Positions 35,135 through 42,666 of a stretch of 64,000 bases of DNA are shown one piece after another; position 1 is the first letter of the stretch, and every line of letters starts with the position of its first letter. Source of the stretch: Spirosoma sp. KCTC 42546 (GTDB lineage Bacteria > Bacteroidota > Bacteroidia > Cytophagales > Spirosomataceae); the NCBI RefSeq assembly GCF_006965485.1, contig NZ_CP041360.1:6180501-6244500 (forward strand), in the 5' to 3' direction. The position numbers and the translations under genes were made by a program. Below the pieces are notes generated by a model. That model was not told the origin of the DNA, made no database searches, and saw only the letters and a list, made by a program, of their open reading frames with translations.

Positions 35135-35363
35135 ACTAGTTGATAATAGAAACGTACACTGATTCTGTACGGTTAACCACCAACTATTCTCTCGTGTTTG
35201 GAAGCCTCCCGGAGATTAATGAATCTTAATGACAAGCCAAGAATGAGTCAGTCTATGGACAGTTGATAACCCAGATGCATACTAAGTAAAATTTACTAAG
35301 TAGTTCACGCAACTTCAACCAGGGTTACGTCGTATTGTACAAAAATCTAAACGCGCTTTTCCT

Positions 35364-35822
35364 ATGAAACTTCTTGTGCTTCTACTAGTGGGATTGGTTA
35401 CTACGACATTTTCCTGCAAAAAATCCGACGACGTGGCTCCTGCTACGACAACCGCGACTACAATCGATGTAAAATCGGTGATGCCAACCGGCAATTGGTC
35501 TGTTAGTTTATTCCAACAACGAACAGAAGATAAGTCGTCTAACTTCAAAGACATTACGTTCGTATTCTCGGCGGATGGGTCTGTGACTGCCACTCAGGGA
35601 AACAAATCGACCAAAGGGTCCTGGATTTATTCACCTGCTGTAACCTACTATGGAGGAAATGGGCTTTCCTCGTTAACGCTCAACTTGGGAACATCGAAGC
35701 CATTCGATCTGCTAAATCGAACCTGGAACGTAAATACGGAATCGACTACGTCAAGCCTTAAGCTCGACAACAAGGAACCGCTTGAAGATGAGCACCTTAT
35801 TTTTCAAAATAGCAAACAGTAA
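35364..35822 (+). CDS. Lipoprotein with lipocalin-like domain pattern
   Basis: The 152-residue protein has a lipoprotein signal (MKLLVLLLVGLVTTTFSCKK, lipid-modified Cys at 18), a Thr/Ala linker and a small beta-rich domain. The segments GNWSVSLFQQRTEDKSSNFKDITFVF, DGSVTATQGNKSTKGSW and RTWNVNTESTTSSLKLDN are in the order seen in Bacteroidota lipocalin-like lipoproteins. It is anchored in the outer or inner membrane, and its ligand is unknown. An 18-bp perfect hairpin follows. Confidence 0.75.
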   Translation: MKLLVLLLVGLVTTTFSCKKSDDVAPATTTATTIDVKSVMPTGNWSVSLFQQRTEDKSSNFKDITFVFSADGSVTATQGNKSTKGSWIYSPAVTYYGGNGLSSLTLNLGTSKPFDLLNRTWNVNTESTTSSLKLDNKEPLEDEHLIFQNSKQ

Positions 35823-35843
35823 TACTAACCCATAAGAATAAAC

Positions 35844-35894
35844 AATGGCTCTTTGGTAAGTAACTATCTTACAGCCACTTACCAAAGAGCCATT
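35844..35894 (+). terminator. 18-bp inverted repeat after the lipoprotein gene
   Basis: AATGGCTCTTTGGTAAGT (35844-35861) pairs perfectly with 35877-35894. No real T-run follows, so it may act as a 3' stabilising hairpin as well as a terminator. Confidence 0.65.
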
Positions 35895-35900
35895 TAACTA

Positions 35901-35925
35901 AAAAGCCTGGCTGAGAGGCCAGGCT
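35901..35925 (-). terminator. Terminator of the small ORF at 35956
   Basis: AGCCTGGC (35904-35911) pairs with GCCAGGCT (35918-35925). Read on the minus strand it is followed by TTTT, so it fits as terminator for the minus-strand gene 35956-36144. Confidence 0.75.
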
Positions 35926-35955
35926 ATAGTAGTATACGTAGTTATTCCTTAGTGA

Positions 35956-36144
35956 TTACCGATACTCCTTTTTCCGTTTGATTGATGTCCGTGCAGCGAC
36001 TTCGGCTTGAAATTTAATCTTTAGCTGTCGGTCAAGATCTCTATCCCGTGGCACATAAATACTGGTTTTACCATCCGAGGACTTCAACATCCAGTATACA
36101 TTATCGGTGGTGGGGGGAATGGAGGTGTAAATCGGCTTACTCAT
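35956..36144 (-). CDS. Small protein of unknown function
   Basis: I do not recognise this 62-residue, basic protein. The sequence includes YWMLKSSDGKTSIYVPRDRDL and a Lys/Arg-rich C-terminus (RTSIKRKKEYR). There is no signal peptide or membrane segment. Support for it being real comes from the good minus-strand terminator 31 nt after its stop and from sense-like composition. It lies between a lipoprotein gene and a cold-shock-domain gene. Confidence 0.5.
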   Translation of the reverse strand: MSKPIYTSIPPTTDNVYWMLKSSDGKTSIYVPRDRDLDRQLKIKFQAEVAARTSIKRKKEYR

Positions 36145-36267
36145 AATATAGGAGATAAGGATGAGCCGGGTGTCCGAGTGGCACCTGGTCTATAAAGATA
36201 ACCCTATTTATCCCCAATTAGTGTCAATTGTGAAAATATGGTTTATAAACCGAGTTGTCGATTCCGT

Positions 36268-36711
36268 TTATACAGCCTTTTTCACCTCAACGGCATTGAG
36301 CCCTTTGGGTGTTCTGGTCACTTCAAACGTTACCTTATCACTTTCACCAACGGCATCTATAAGGCCATTCATGTGCACAAAAATGCTCTCCTGACTCTGT
36401 AAATCCCGTATAAAGCCGTATCCTTTCGACGCATTGAAGAAGCTAACAATACCCTGCCTGACGCTGTCCTGCGGGGCCATTGCTTCCTGTTTTGATACGC
36501 CGATCTGAACATCTTCCTGATCGATCGTTCTCTTTTTTCTTGGGTCTGGTGGCGTCGAGGTTATGTTCCCGTTTTCGTCCACATAGGCCAACATCTCATT
36601 AAGCCCTTGCCCTTTCTGGGCGCTCGCTTTCCGTTCTTCTCGCTTTTCTTCCTTGTCTTTTCTCTTTTTTTGTCTTGCTTTTTCTTTTTCTTTTTTACTA
36701 AATGTCTCCAT
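36268..36711 (-). CDS. Cold-shock-domain protein with basic N-terminal extension
   Basis: The 147-residue protein begins with a Lys/Glu-rich helix (residues 1-32) and a linker. A cold-shock domain follows at about 85-147: QGIVSFFNASKGYGFI (RNP1), ESIFVHMNGL (RNP2) and TPKGLNAVEV. The extra charged N-terminus is absent from CspA and may bind RNA or ribosomes. It probably acts as an RNA chaperone. The sequence upstream (36712-36988) has no gene and may be a long leader. Confidence 0.87.
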   Translation of the reverse strand: METFSKKEKEKARQKKRKDKEEKREERKASAQKGQGLNEMLAYVDENGNITSTPPDPRKKRTIDQEDVQIGVSKQEAMAPQDSVRQGIVSFFNASKGYGFIRDLQSQESIFVHMNGLIDAVGESDKVTFEVTRTPKGLNAVEVKKAV

Positions 36712-36988
36712 TCCTTATCGGTATTAAGTGAGATCAGCCTGCGTGTGTTCGTCAGGATGTATTATTAGAGAGGTGGGTTACTTCGACGGCACTCCGCCCA
36801 TCTATGAGGGTTTAGATACCCCACTAATTAGTCAACCCGATATTTGCCGAATAAGTTGTTTCTTTGAAATAATATTCACAAATCGGCAGAAAGCGGCAAC
36901 AATGAAGGGTTGTTTAGCTGCCTGTATTCCCTAATCCAACCCGGAATTATCTGGCTTTCAGCACCTTTCGGTGTGCGAAATGCGCCCA

Positions 36989-37594
36989 TCAATGCGCTTT
37001 TCCATAGTTCTTTTCGCCAGCAGTAACGGGGACTGATAGCAGGTTCTGTGTAGGGGGAATTGGGCAGGGATAACCCTCCTGATAGGCGCAGTAGGGGTTA
37101 TAAGCCTTGTTAAAGTCGATGGTCAGGTGGCCGTTCTGAATATCGCCGGTTCGAAAGTCGATGTACCGGCCGCCCCCATACGTTTCCATACCCGATGTGG
37201 CATCCTTGAACGGTAGAAACAGATAATCGCGGTATTCGGGCATGCGGATCACATTCAAGTTCCGATAGAGGGTCAATGTCTGGGGCTTACCATTGAGCAC
37301 AAACGACAGGATGGCATAGGACACATGCGGCCTGGTTTGCCCATTGTAGGTAGGCATCTCAAACGGCTCAGCCTTGGGCGTTAATTGCACCGTAGCCGTT
37401 ACCTGATAGGTGGAGTCGGGAGCGTAAAACTGGATATACGCCAAATCCTCCTGCGCTTTTAATGGACCACCCGCCGATACCAGTAAATCCTTTTTATAGG
37501 TTTCGCGGTGTTTGGCGAGCTGTTCAGCAAAAGGCGCCTGGGCCAGAGCAGCCGTTGTCAGTAAGGTTGTGAACAAAAGGAGCAGGAGCCTCAT
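36989..37594 (-). CDS. DUF1684 family protein, secreted
   Basis: The protein of about 200 residues has a signal peptide (MRLLLLLFTTLLTTAALAQ) and the conserved DUF1684 blocks: the central YAILSFVLNGKPQTLTLY, then YGGGRYIDF, and the late DFNKAYNPYCAYQEGYPCPIPPTQN. The function of this family is not established. It starts at 37594, just before the signal. The M20 peptidase gene lies about 50 nt upstream on the same strand, so the two are probably cotranscribed. Confidence 0.85.
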   Translation of the reverse strand: MRLLLLLFTTLLTTAALAQAPFAEQLAKHRETYKKDLLVSAGGPLKAQEDLAYIQFYAPDSTYQVTATVQLTPKAEPFEMPTYNGQTRPHVSYAILSFVLNGKPQTLTLYRNLNVIRMPEYRDYLFLPFKDATSGMETYGGGRYIDFRTGDIQNGHLTIDFNKAYNPYCAYQEGYPCPIPPTQNLLSVPVTAGEKNYGKAH

Positions 37595-37642
37595 AATTTT
37601 ATAGTTTTTGTAATTCCGAAAGGTAGGAATCACAAAAATACG

Positions 37643-39220
37643 TCATGGTAAGGGCGTCGTCAGAATAGCCAGACAGGTTTTTATTCCCGTCCGTAAATTC
37701 CCCAACCGCAGGTTTTCGTTCGGGCTGTGCTGATTGTTATCCATGTTCACTAACGGCACAATGACCGCCGGAACTTTCAACGCCTGAATGAACGGAACCA
37801 CGGGTACGGTGCCTCCCATAATTCGGATGATGACAGGGTCTTTACCAAAGCTGCTCGTAACCGCTTTCCGCAGCCAGCTACCCATCGGTTCGTTGATATT
37901 GGTACGGAAAGCAGGCGTTCCAGCATTACCTTCGAAGAACACGATTTGGCTATACTTCAGCCGTTCTTCGGACGTTGGCACGTGATCCAGTACGGTGAAG
38001 CCCTGTTTTTCAATGTGTTTACGAACCAGCTCAACCATCCGTTTGCCATCCGTTTCGGGCACCAGCCGAATATCGAAACTGGCTACGGCTTCTTCCGGAA
38101 TAATGGTACCAGACCCTTTCCCCACCACGGCAGCCTTCATACCCCGAATGTTCAGCGATGGATACTGAAGCGACTCCTGATAGTTAGCACCCACTTTCTC
38201 TTCGTCGGCAATCAGCAAGGTTTTGTTGATGTCCTGTTTATTATCGGGCACGGCGGCCATGATTTTTTTGGTGGCATCGTCAAACGTAATCCCATCGTAG
38301 AAACCCGGGATCAGCACCCGCCCCTGCTCATCTTTCATGGACGTAATCAACCGGGCCAGTCGAAAGGCCGGATTGGGTGAGTAATTACCAAAATGGCCGC
38401 TATGCTGCTGCGTGATGGCCCCATAGGTTGTCATGGTGAAACCAGCATTGCCCCGGCACCCAAAGGTCAGGGTCGGGATATTGGACGAATGCATGGGGCC
38501 ATCCATGACAATCATGTAATCGGCCTTCAATTTCTCTTTGTAGGAATCCAGCGCGCTTTTTAAGCCTGCCGAACCTTTTTCCTCCTCCGTATCGATAATA
38601 ATCTTGATGTTAAAAGGTGGAGTCTGTCTCTCGGCCTGCGCAATGTCGAGGGCATTCAACATCATAATGATCGGCCCTTTATCGTCTGAGGTAGAGCGAC
38701 CAAACAGTCGCCATTCATCGTTGACAACCGTTTTCGGCAGATCCCCCCCCAATTCTTTATAGTCACCGGTGCTCGTTTTTTCTTTGAATACCGTCACCCA
38801 CGGATCTTTCTGATTCCATTCGGTAGCCCGTACGGGTTGGCCATCTAAATGAAAATAGAACAGAACCGTTTGTGTTGCCTTCGGGATGGATTTCTCCGCT
38901 AAAAACAGCGGCAAATGCGTGGTCTTGAGTACGGTTGTCTGAAAGCCTCGTTTCGCGAACGCTTTTTCGGTCCAGGCAATATTTTTGTTAATATCCTCCG
39001 CATTGACCGCATCATTTGGGAGCGACACATAATCGCTGAGTTCATCGAGAGCAGGCCATAGCTGTTTCTCAACCAGCGCGTCCATTTTAGTAACGCTCAG
39101 TTTTTGGGCCGAAACACCCAGTGATAACTGAAGGCAGGCTAACCCAAAAACAAGTCGTATAAAAAGTCTATTGAGCCGGTGTGTTTCTGTCTGCAACGGA
39201 TTGATTTTTCTGGTAGCCAT
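37643..39220 (-). CDS. M20 family metallopeptidase, secreted
   Basis: This 525-residue zinc peptidase has a signal peptide (about residues 18-38, ending GVSAQ) and the M20 core. The metal ligands appear in FYFHLDGQ (His), FGRSTSDDKG (bridging Asp), IDTEEEKGS (catalytic Glu pair) and the late DNNQHSPNEN (His). The dimerisation lid includes MTTYGAITQQHSGHFGNYSPNP. It cleaves dipeptides or acylated amino acids in the periplasm. The DUF1684 gene follows downstream. Confidence 0.9.
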   Translation of the reverse strand: MATRKINPLQTETHRLNRLFIRLVFGLACLQLSLGVSAQKLSVTKMDALVEKQLWPALDELSDYVSLPNDAVNAEDINKNIAWTEKAFAKRGFQTTVLKTTHLPLFLAEKSIPKATQTVLFYFHLDGQPVRATEWNQKDPWVTVFKEKTSTGDYKELGGDLPKTVVNDEWRLFGRSTSDDKGPIIMMLNALDIAQAERQTPPFNIKIIIDTEEEKGSAGLKSALDSYKEKLKADYMIVMDGPMHSSNIPTLTFGCRGNAGFTMTTYGAITQQHSGHFGNYSPNPAFRLARLITSMKDEQGRVLIPGFYDGITFDDATKKIMAAVPDNKQDINKTLLIADEEKVGANYQESLQYPSLNIRGMKAAVVGKGSGTIIPEEAVASFDIRLVPETDGKRMVELVRKHIEKQGFTVLDHVPTSEERLKYSQIVFFEGNAGTPAFRTNINEPMGSWLRKAVTSSFGKDPVIIRIMGGTVPVVPFIQALKVPAVIVPLVNMDNNQHSPNENLRLGNLRTGIKTCLAILTTPLP

Positions 39221-39359
39221 GGTAAGATGTAGTGTCAGTTCGCTCTATAGCTAAATACGGCAACCCAGCCGACAATACCAATTAATCTACCTCTAATACC
39301 TATTTACACAATATAAAATAGTAGATTATCCACAAAAAGAAAAACACTACTCAACTTCT

Positions 39360-41003
39360 ATGTACTCATCGTCTGGCCGCCCCTTATGCATCATGGGGAA
39401 TGTAGTTGATTCTCAGGGACGTGAATCCGTTAAAACGATTCTTGTTCAAAACGGTCAAATCAAGACGATTCAGCATGGCAAAGTACCACTCTCACTTCCG
39501 GATTTGATTCTACTGGAACTGGCTGATGATGAAGTTATTTTTCCGGGTCTGATCAATTTACATGTCCATTCAGAGTACAATATTTTCCCACTCTGGCAAA
39601 GCCCAGCGGTCTGGAGCAACCGGTATCAATGGCGAAACAATGAGCAATACCTTCGGGAAATAAAAAGCTTTAAAGACTACATTGAATCGCGTTGGGTAAA
39701 CGATTATCTGGGCTTTGTGCAGCCCATAGTCCAGTCGCTTACGAAGGAAAAGGCAGAACCGGCAACGGCTGTTTCGATGGCCTCGGCCATCAGCGAAATC
39801 CAGAAAATGTACGGCGTTGTTACTGAATTACAGGCCGTAGCGGGCGGCACTACGCTCCTTCAGCAAACCATTAAGTTAGAAAATAACGGCAGCCTGCCGA
39901 GCTTCATCGTTCGGAATACCGGCGCTCCTCAGGAACTAGGGCTTCCGGTTACGAAAAAGGTATTTTCCGTGGTCGATTTTGTCAGGCCAGGCCCGAATTT
40001 CGATCCGTCCGGCAGCCCCTTACAGGCCAATGATGATACCTCTGGCTGGCCCATGATGCGCCACCCGAGTTTCGATGATTTTCTGCAATCCGTTCAAAAC
40101 GGCAATAACCGATTTTATGCATCCATCGCACATATTGCCGAAGGACGATCAGGCTATCTTCAACGTGGAAAACCCGATGGATTCAGCCGGCGGGAGTTTA
40201 CTGAGTTTCGGAAAGCGCTCGCGCAACTCCATAATCCTGAGTTCCTGAAAACGGCTCATCTGACCTTAACCCATGCCTGTGGCTTAGATTATTCCGACCC
40301 GACCACCCTCGATTTCCTGCGCGACAATCACATCAGCATCGTTTGGTCGCCGGTATCCAATCTGATTCTCTATCGCGATACAATCCCCATAAAAACGCTG
40401 CTCGATCACGGCATTAACGTGTGCCTGGGCTCCGACTGGGCACCCAGCGGTAGTAAGCATGTTTGGGATGAACTGAAGTTTGCCCGACATTTCTGCGATG
40501 CGGTATCCCTCGATATCAGTAATGCACAACTATTGGCCATGGTTACCCGAAATCCAGCCGAAGCGCTGGGCCAGGCAAAAGCCGGAGCCATTGAAACAGG
40601 CTACAACGCCGACTTCTTCATTTTACGCAAGCAATCGGCCCGGCAACCCGCGTTAGATGCATTGCTAACAGAGGATGACCATTCGGTACGGTCTACCATT
40701 GTGAATGGCCGGATTATCTACGGCGACGAAAATCTGTTTGTGGATACGTTAGCTGTCGATTACCAGCGCATTCCAGCCACGGAAGGCACTGCGGCTGCCC
40801 AAAAAGTAGTAAGTATCAACTCAGCCCTGAACATTGATCTAATGAAGTCCCTCACTCAGGTCGATTCGCTGATGCACCGTTTCGCTACGGAGACCTTGCA
40901 GTTACCGCAACTCCGGCGCACCCGCCTACTCTCCTCCGACGACCATTTCTACCAGGTACGAATCAAACTTGTGAAGACGTATTTAGCGGATTTGCTGAAA
41001 TGA
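39360..41003 (+). CDS. Amidohydrolase family protein
   Basis: The 547-residue TIM-barrel metal hydrolase has the HxH strand LINLHVHSEYN (about residues 73-83), a His in TLTHACGLD and the metal Asp in CLGSDWAPSGSKHVWDE, followed by the C-terminal composite beta domain (ALGQAKAGAIETGYNADFFIL). The pattern resembles chlorohydrolase/cytosine-deaminase-type amidohydrolases. It has no signal peptide. The substrate is probably a purine, pyrimidine or triazine-like amide, which is a guess. A run of about 100 residues after the barrel (from ATEGTAAAQKVVS) is unusual for the family. Confidence 0.82.
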   Translation: MYSSSGRPLCIMGNVVDSQGRESVKTILVQNGQIKTIQHGKVPLSLPDLILLELADDEVIFPGLINLHVHSEYNIFPLWQSPAVWSNRYQWRNNEQYLREIKSFKDYIESRWVNDYLGFVQPIVQSLTKEKAEPATAVSMASAISEIQKMYGVVTELQAVAGGTTLLQQTIKLENNGSLPSFIVRNTGAPQELGLPVTKKVFSVVDFVRPGPNFDPSGSPLQANDDTSGWPMMRHPSFDDFLQSVQNGNNRFYASIAHIAEGRSGYLQRGKPDGFSRREFTEFRKALAQLHNPEFLKTAHLTLTHACGLDYSDPTTLDFLRDNHISIVWSPVSNLILYRDTIPIKTLLDHGINVCLGSDWAPSGSKHVWDELKFARHFCDAVSLDISNAQLLAMVTRNPAEALGQAKAGAIETGYNADFFILRKQSARQPALDALLTEDDHSVRSTIVNGRIIYGDENLFVDTLAVDYQRIPATEGTAAAQKVVSINSALNIDLMKSLTQVDSLMHRFATETLQLPQLRRTRLLSSDDHFYQVRIKLVKTYLADLLK

Positions 41004-41014
41004 GTTCAATCTTG

Positions 41015-41323
41015 CTATGGGTTATACACTTTCCGTAAACTATCTGCATAAGCCTCCGTATGCGTTTTAGCCAGCAATTCGTAGCCCTGATCAATTAACT
41101 CCTGATAGGTAAGCTCTTCGTTCTTCACCCCATGCTTGGTATTTTCGGCAACTGCCTGAGCGCATAACTCATGGTTGATGGAATCGTTTTTAGGTTTCGA
41201 TCCCACCCGAATGTCGTACCACATGGTTGTGCTATTGTATTTTTTGTCCAGCGGCTGCTGACCGCACCCAATCAGGCTCAAGACAAGCAGGGGCATTACC
41301 AATACTTGGGTAAGTTTCTTCAT
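41015..41323 (-). CDS. Small lipoprotein of unknown function
   Basis: The 102-residue product has a clean lipobox (VLSLIGC, Cys at 20) and then a soluble helical segment with no motif I know (NHELCAQAVAENTKHGVKNEELTYQELIDQGYELL). It is convergent with the amidohydrolase gene, ending 11 nt after it. It is probably attached to an envelope membrane. Confidence 0.65.
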   Translation of the reverse strand: MKKLTQVLVMPLLVLSLIGCGQQPLDKKYNSTTMWYDIRVGSKPKNDSINHELCAQAVAENTKHGVKNEELTYQELIDQGYELLAKTHTEAYADSLRKVYNP

Positions 41324-41668
41324 GATGGCAAGTTACGATATAAGGAAACCCAGTGGTAATCGGCGTCTAAGTCCATGAGGTAAACAAAAGCCCTTAACGA
41401 ACCTACTGAATAAGTCCAGCAAGGGCCAAATCATACACTTGTAGCTTCTTATTGAGCAGGCCGTTTTTTCTGCTCCGCAGGCGATACGATCAAATCGAAA
41501 TTGCATACTAAAAAGATAGTGTTTTAAAGCAAAATAATCTTTGGTGGCTCAATAATTGTGAAAACGCTGGACGAAAGAGTATTTCTTCTGCAACTAACAA
41601 TAAAAGGCAATTCTTGCAAAGTCACCCTTTGTGAAATAAAAAGCCCCGAACTAGCGAGGCTGTAAATG
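41324..41668. other. Intergenic stretch with two minus-strand hairpins
   Basis: No gene is visible. GCCCTT (41390-41395) pairs with AAGGGC (41421-41426), with a T-rich end on the minus strand. AGCCCCG/CGAGGCT (41642-41661) forms the terminator of the HicA-like gene. The rest is AT-rich without clear signals. Confidence 0.55.
41637..41661 (-). terminator. Terminator of the HicBA-like operon
   Basis: On the minus strand AGCCTCG-loop-CGGGGCT is followed by TTTTTATTT. One stem position is mismatched. It lies 7 nt after the HicA-like stop. Confidence 0.7.
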
Positions 41669-41905
41669 TTAACAATTCTTGGCTATCCAGTCAGTAAAAT
41701 CCCGCTTAAGAACACCCATCGAACGTAGATTAGAGAAGATATGATTGATTGGTATTTCCTTTTTCGAACCCCAGAATATAATCGATCTGGTACAATTTGG
41801 ACAACGCCATTTTTCGTGAGAAGCCTCTGTAGATTTATATGTACAACCTTTAAATTTAAGAAAAGATATCCAGCAGGATACCTTAATTGAATCCATTGCC
41901 CCCAT
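41669..41905 (-). CDS. HicA-like toxin
   Basis: The small protein (78 residues, or 75 from the ATG at 41896) has the HicA pattern: WISFLKFKGCTYKSTEASHEKW with the conserved His, KKEIPINHIFSNLRSMGV and a final helix KRDFTDWI. HicA toxins are double-stranded-RNA-binding-fold mRNases, with the His essential. Two extra cysteines (CPNC) are unusual. The start overlaps the stop of the HicB-like gene by one base (TAATG), showing translational coupling. The order antitoxin-then-toxin is the reverse of the classical hicAB. Confidence 0.75.
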   Translation of the reverse strand: MGAMDSIKVSCWISFLKFKGCTYKSTEASHEKWRCPNCTRSIIFWGSKKEIPINHIFSNLRSMGVLKRDFTDWIAKNC

Positions 41906-42291
41906 TATGCAGTGACGTATTTTTCTTCAATAACCGTCTCTGCCGGAAGATTAAAGGTATCCTTAATTGTGTTAGTATCCAGAAACTGAATATTTCTTAA
42001 CTGCTTGGTTAGGAATGGTTTTCGCACCCAACCATACTGGCGCAATTCGATATACAAGTCAGATTCTGGCAAATGCATAAGGTTATCAATATAATCTTTT
42101 AGGACAATGTCCATAAGCATATGTCTAGCCTCTTCATCTGTATCGCCATAGCCTGTAAGATTTAAAGATGGTATATAATTCATAAAGAACTCACCGTCTT
42201 TAAAGCTAACTAGTCTTAACTCAGCCTGAAATCTCCTTTCACTCTTAGTTCTATTTATTTTTATATGCTCCTCTGGATGTTTTTTTTCCAT
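41905..42291 (-). CDS. HicB-like antitoxin
   Basis: The 128-residue protein has a HicB-type partial RNase H-like domain: RRFQAELRLVSFKDGEFFMNYIPSLNLTGYGDTDEEARHML. The C-terminal half (TKQLRNIQFLDTNTIKDTFNL) shows no clear HTH or ribbon-helix-helix, so DNA binding is uncertain. It presumably neutralises the downstream HicA-like protein, to which it is translationally coupled. A perfect 13-bp inverted repeat lies 31 nt upstream of its start and may be the operator. Codon and base composition are more AT-rich than the neighbours, as expected for a mobile module. Confidence 0.72.
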   Translation of the reverse strand: MEKKHPEEHIKINRTKSERRFQAELRLVSFKDGEFFMNYIPSLNLTGYGDTDEEARHMLMDIVLKDYIDNLMHLPESDLYIELRQYGWVRKPFLTKQLRNIQFLDTNTIKDTFNLPAETVIEEKYVTA

Positions 42292-42321
42292 GACAATGCT
42301 GATTTAAAGGCACTTATCCTA

Positions 42322-42352
42322 CAGAAGAACGTAACAACTTTACGTTCTTCTG
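42322..42352. promoter_or_regulatory. Perfect 13-bp inverted repeat, candidate HicB operator
   Basis: CAGAAGAACGTAA (42322-42334) pairs exactly with TTACGTTCTTCTG (42340-42352) around a 5-nt centre. It lies 31 nt upstream of the HicB-like start, where toxin-antitoxin operons usually have their autoregulatory site. Confidence 0.55.
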
Positions 42353-42607
42353 CAAAAAGATCAACATTGCAATCTAATTGAAAGTTTTGATACTATTACA
42401 AATCGTTATAAACACGATTTGGTTAGTAAATTATTAAGTGGGCCGTTTCCAAATTAGTGGATCAAGGCTGATTTGCCAATCACGGTATACGCTTGGGTTT
42501 GGGCTATCAGGGCTTTGCCACAGATTATACCTGTCAGGGAGTTAAGTTGCTAATACTCAAACGTTGCAATGCGTGGTTAATAGCTAATCCTAACCCCATA
42601 TTAACAC

Positions 42608-42640
42608 AACTCCCGGCCATGTCAAGCACAGCCGGGAGTT
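42608..42640 (-). terminator. Terminator of nrdA
   Basis: AACTCCCGGC (42608-42617) pairs perfectly with GCCGGGAGTT (42631-42640). It lies 27 nt after the nrdA stop on the minus strand. The trailing sequence is only moderately T-rich. Confidence 0.72.
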
Positions 42641-42666
42641 ATCAATTTTCAATATATCAACCTAAA

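Larger units (their letters stand above)
42292..42666. other. Intergenic region upstream of HicBA and downstream of nrdA
   Basis: Besides the putative operator repeat (42322-42352) and the nrdA terminator (42608-42640), the middle (42440-42560) translates in one frame as LGLGYQGFATDYTCQGV. This recalls the LGYQG strand of IS5-type DDE transposases, but the frame is interrupted and I do not annotate a gene. Confidence 0.5.

Noticed and set aside
36728..36934. A 68-codon plus-strand frame upstream of the cold-shock-domain gene
   Set aside because: Composition is not protein-like, there are no expression signals, and the region is more likely the leader of the minus-strand gene.
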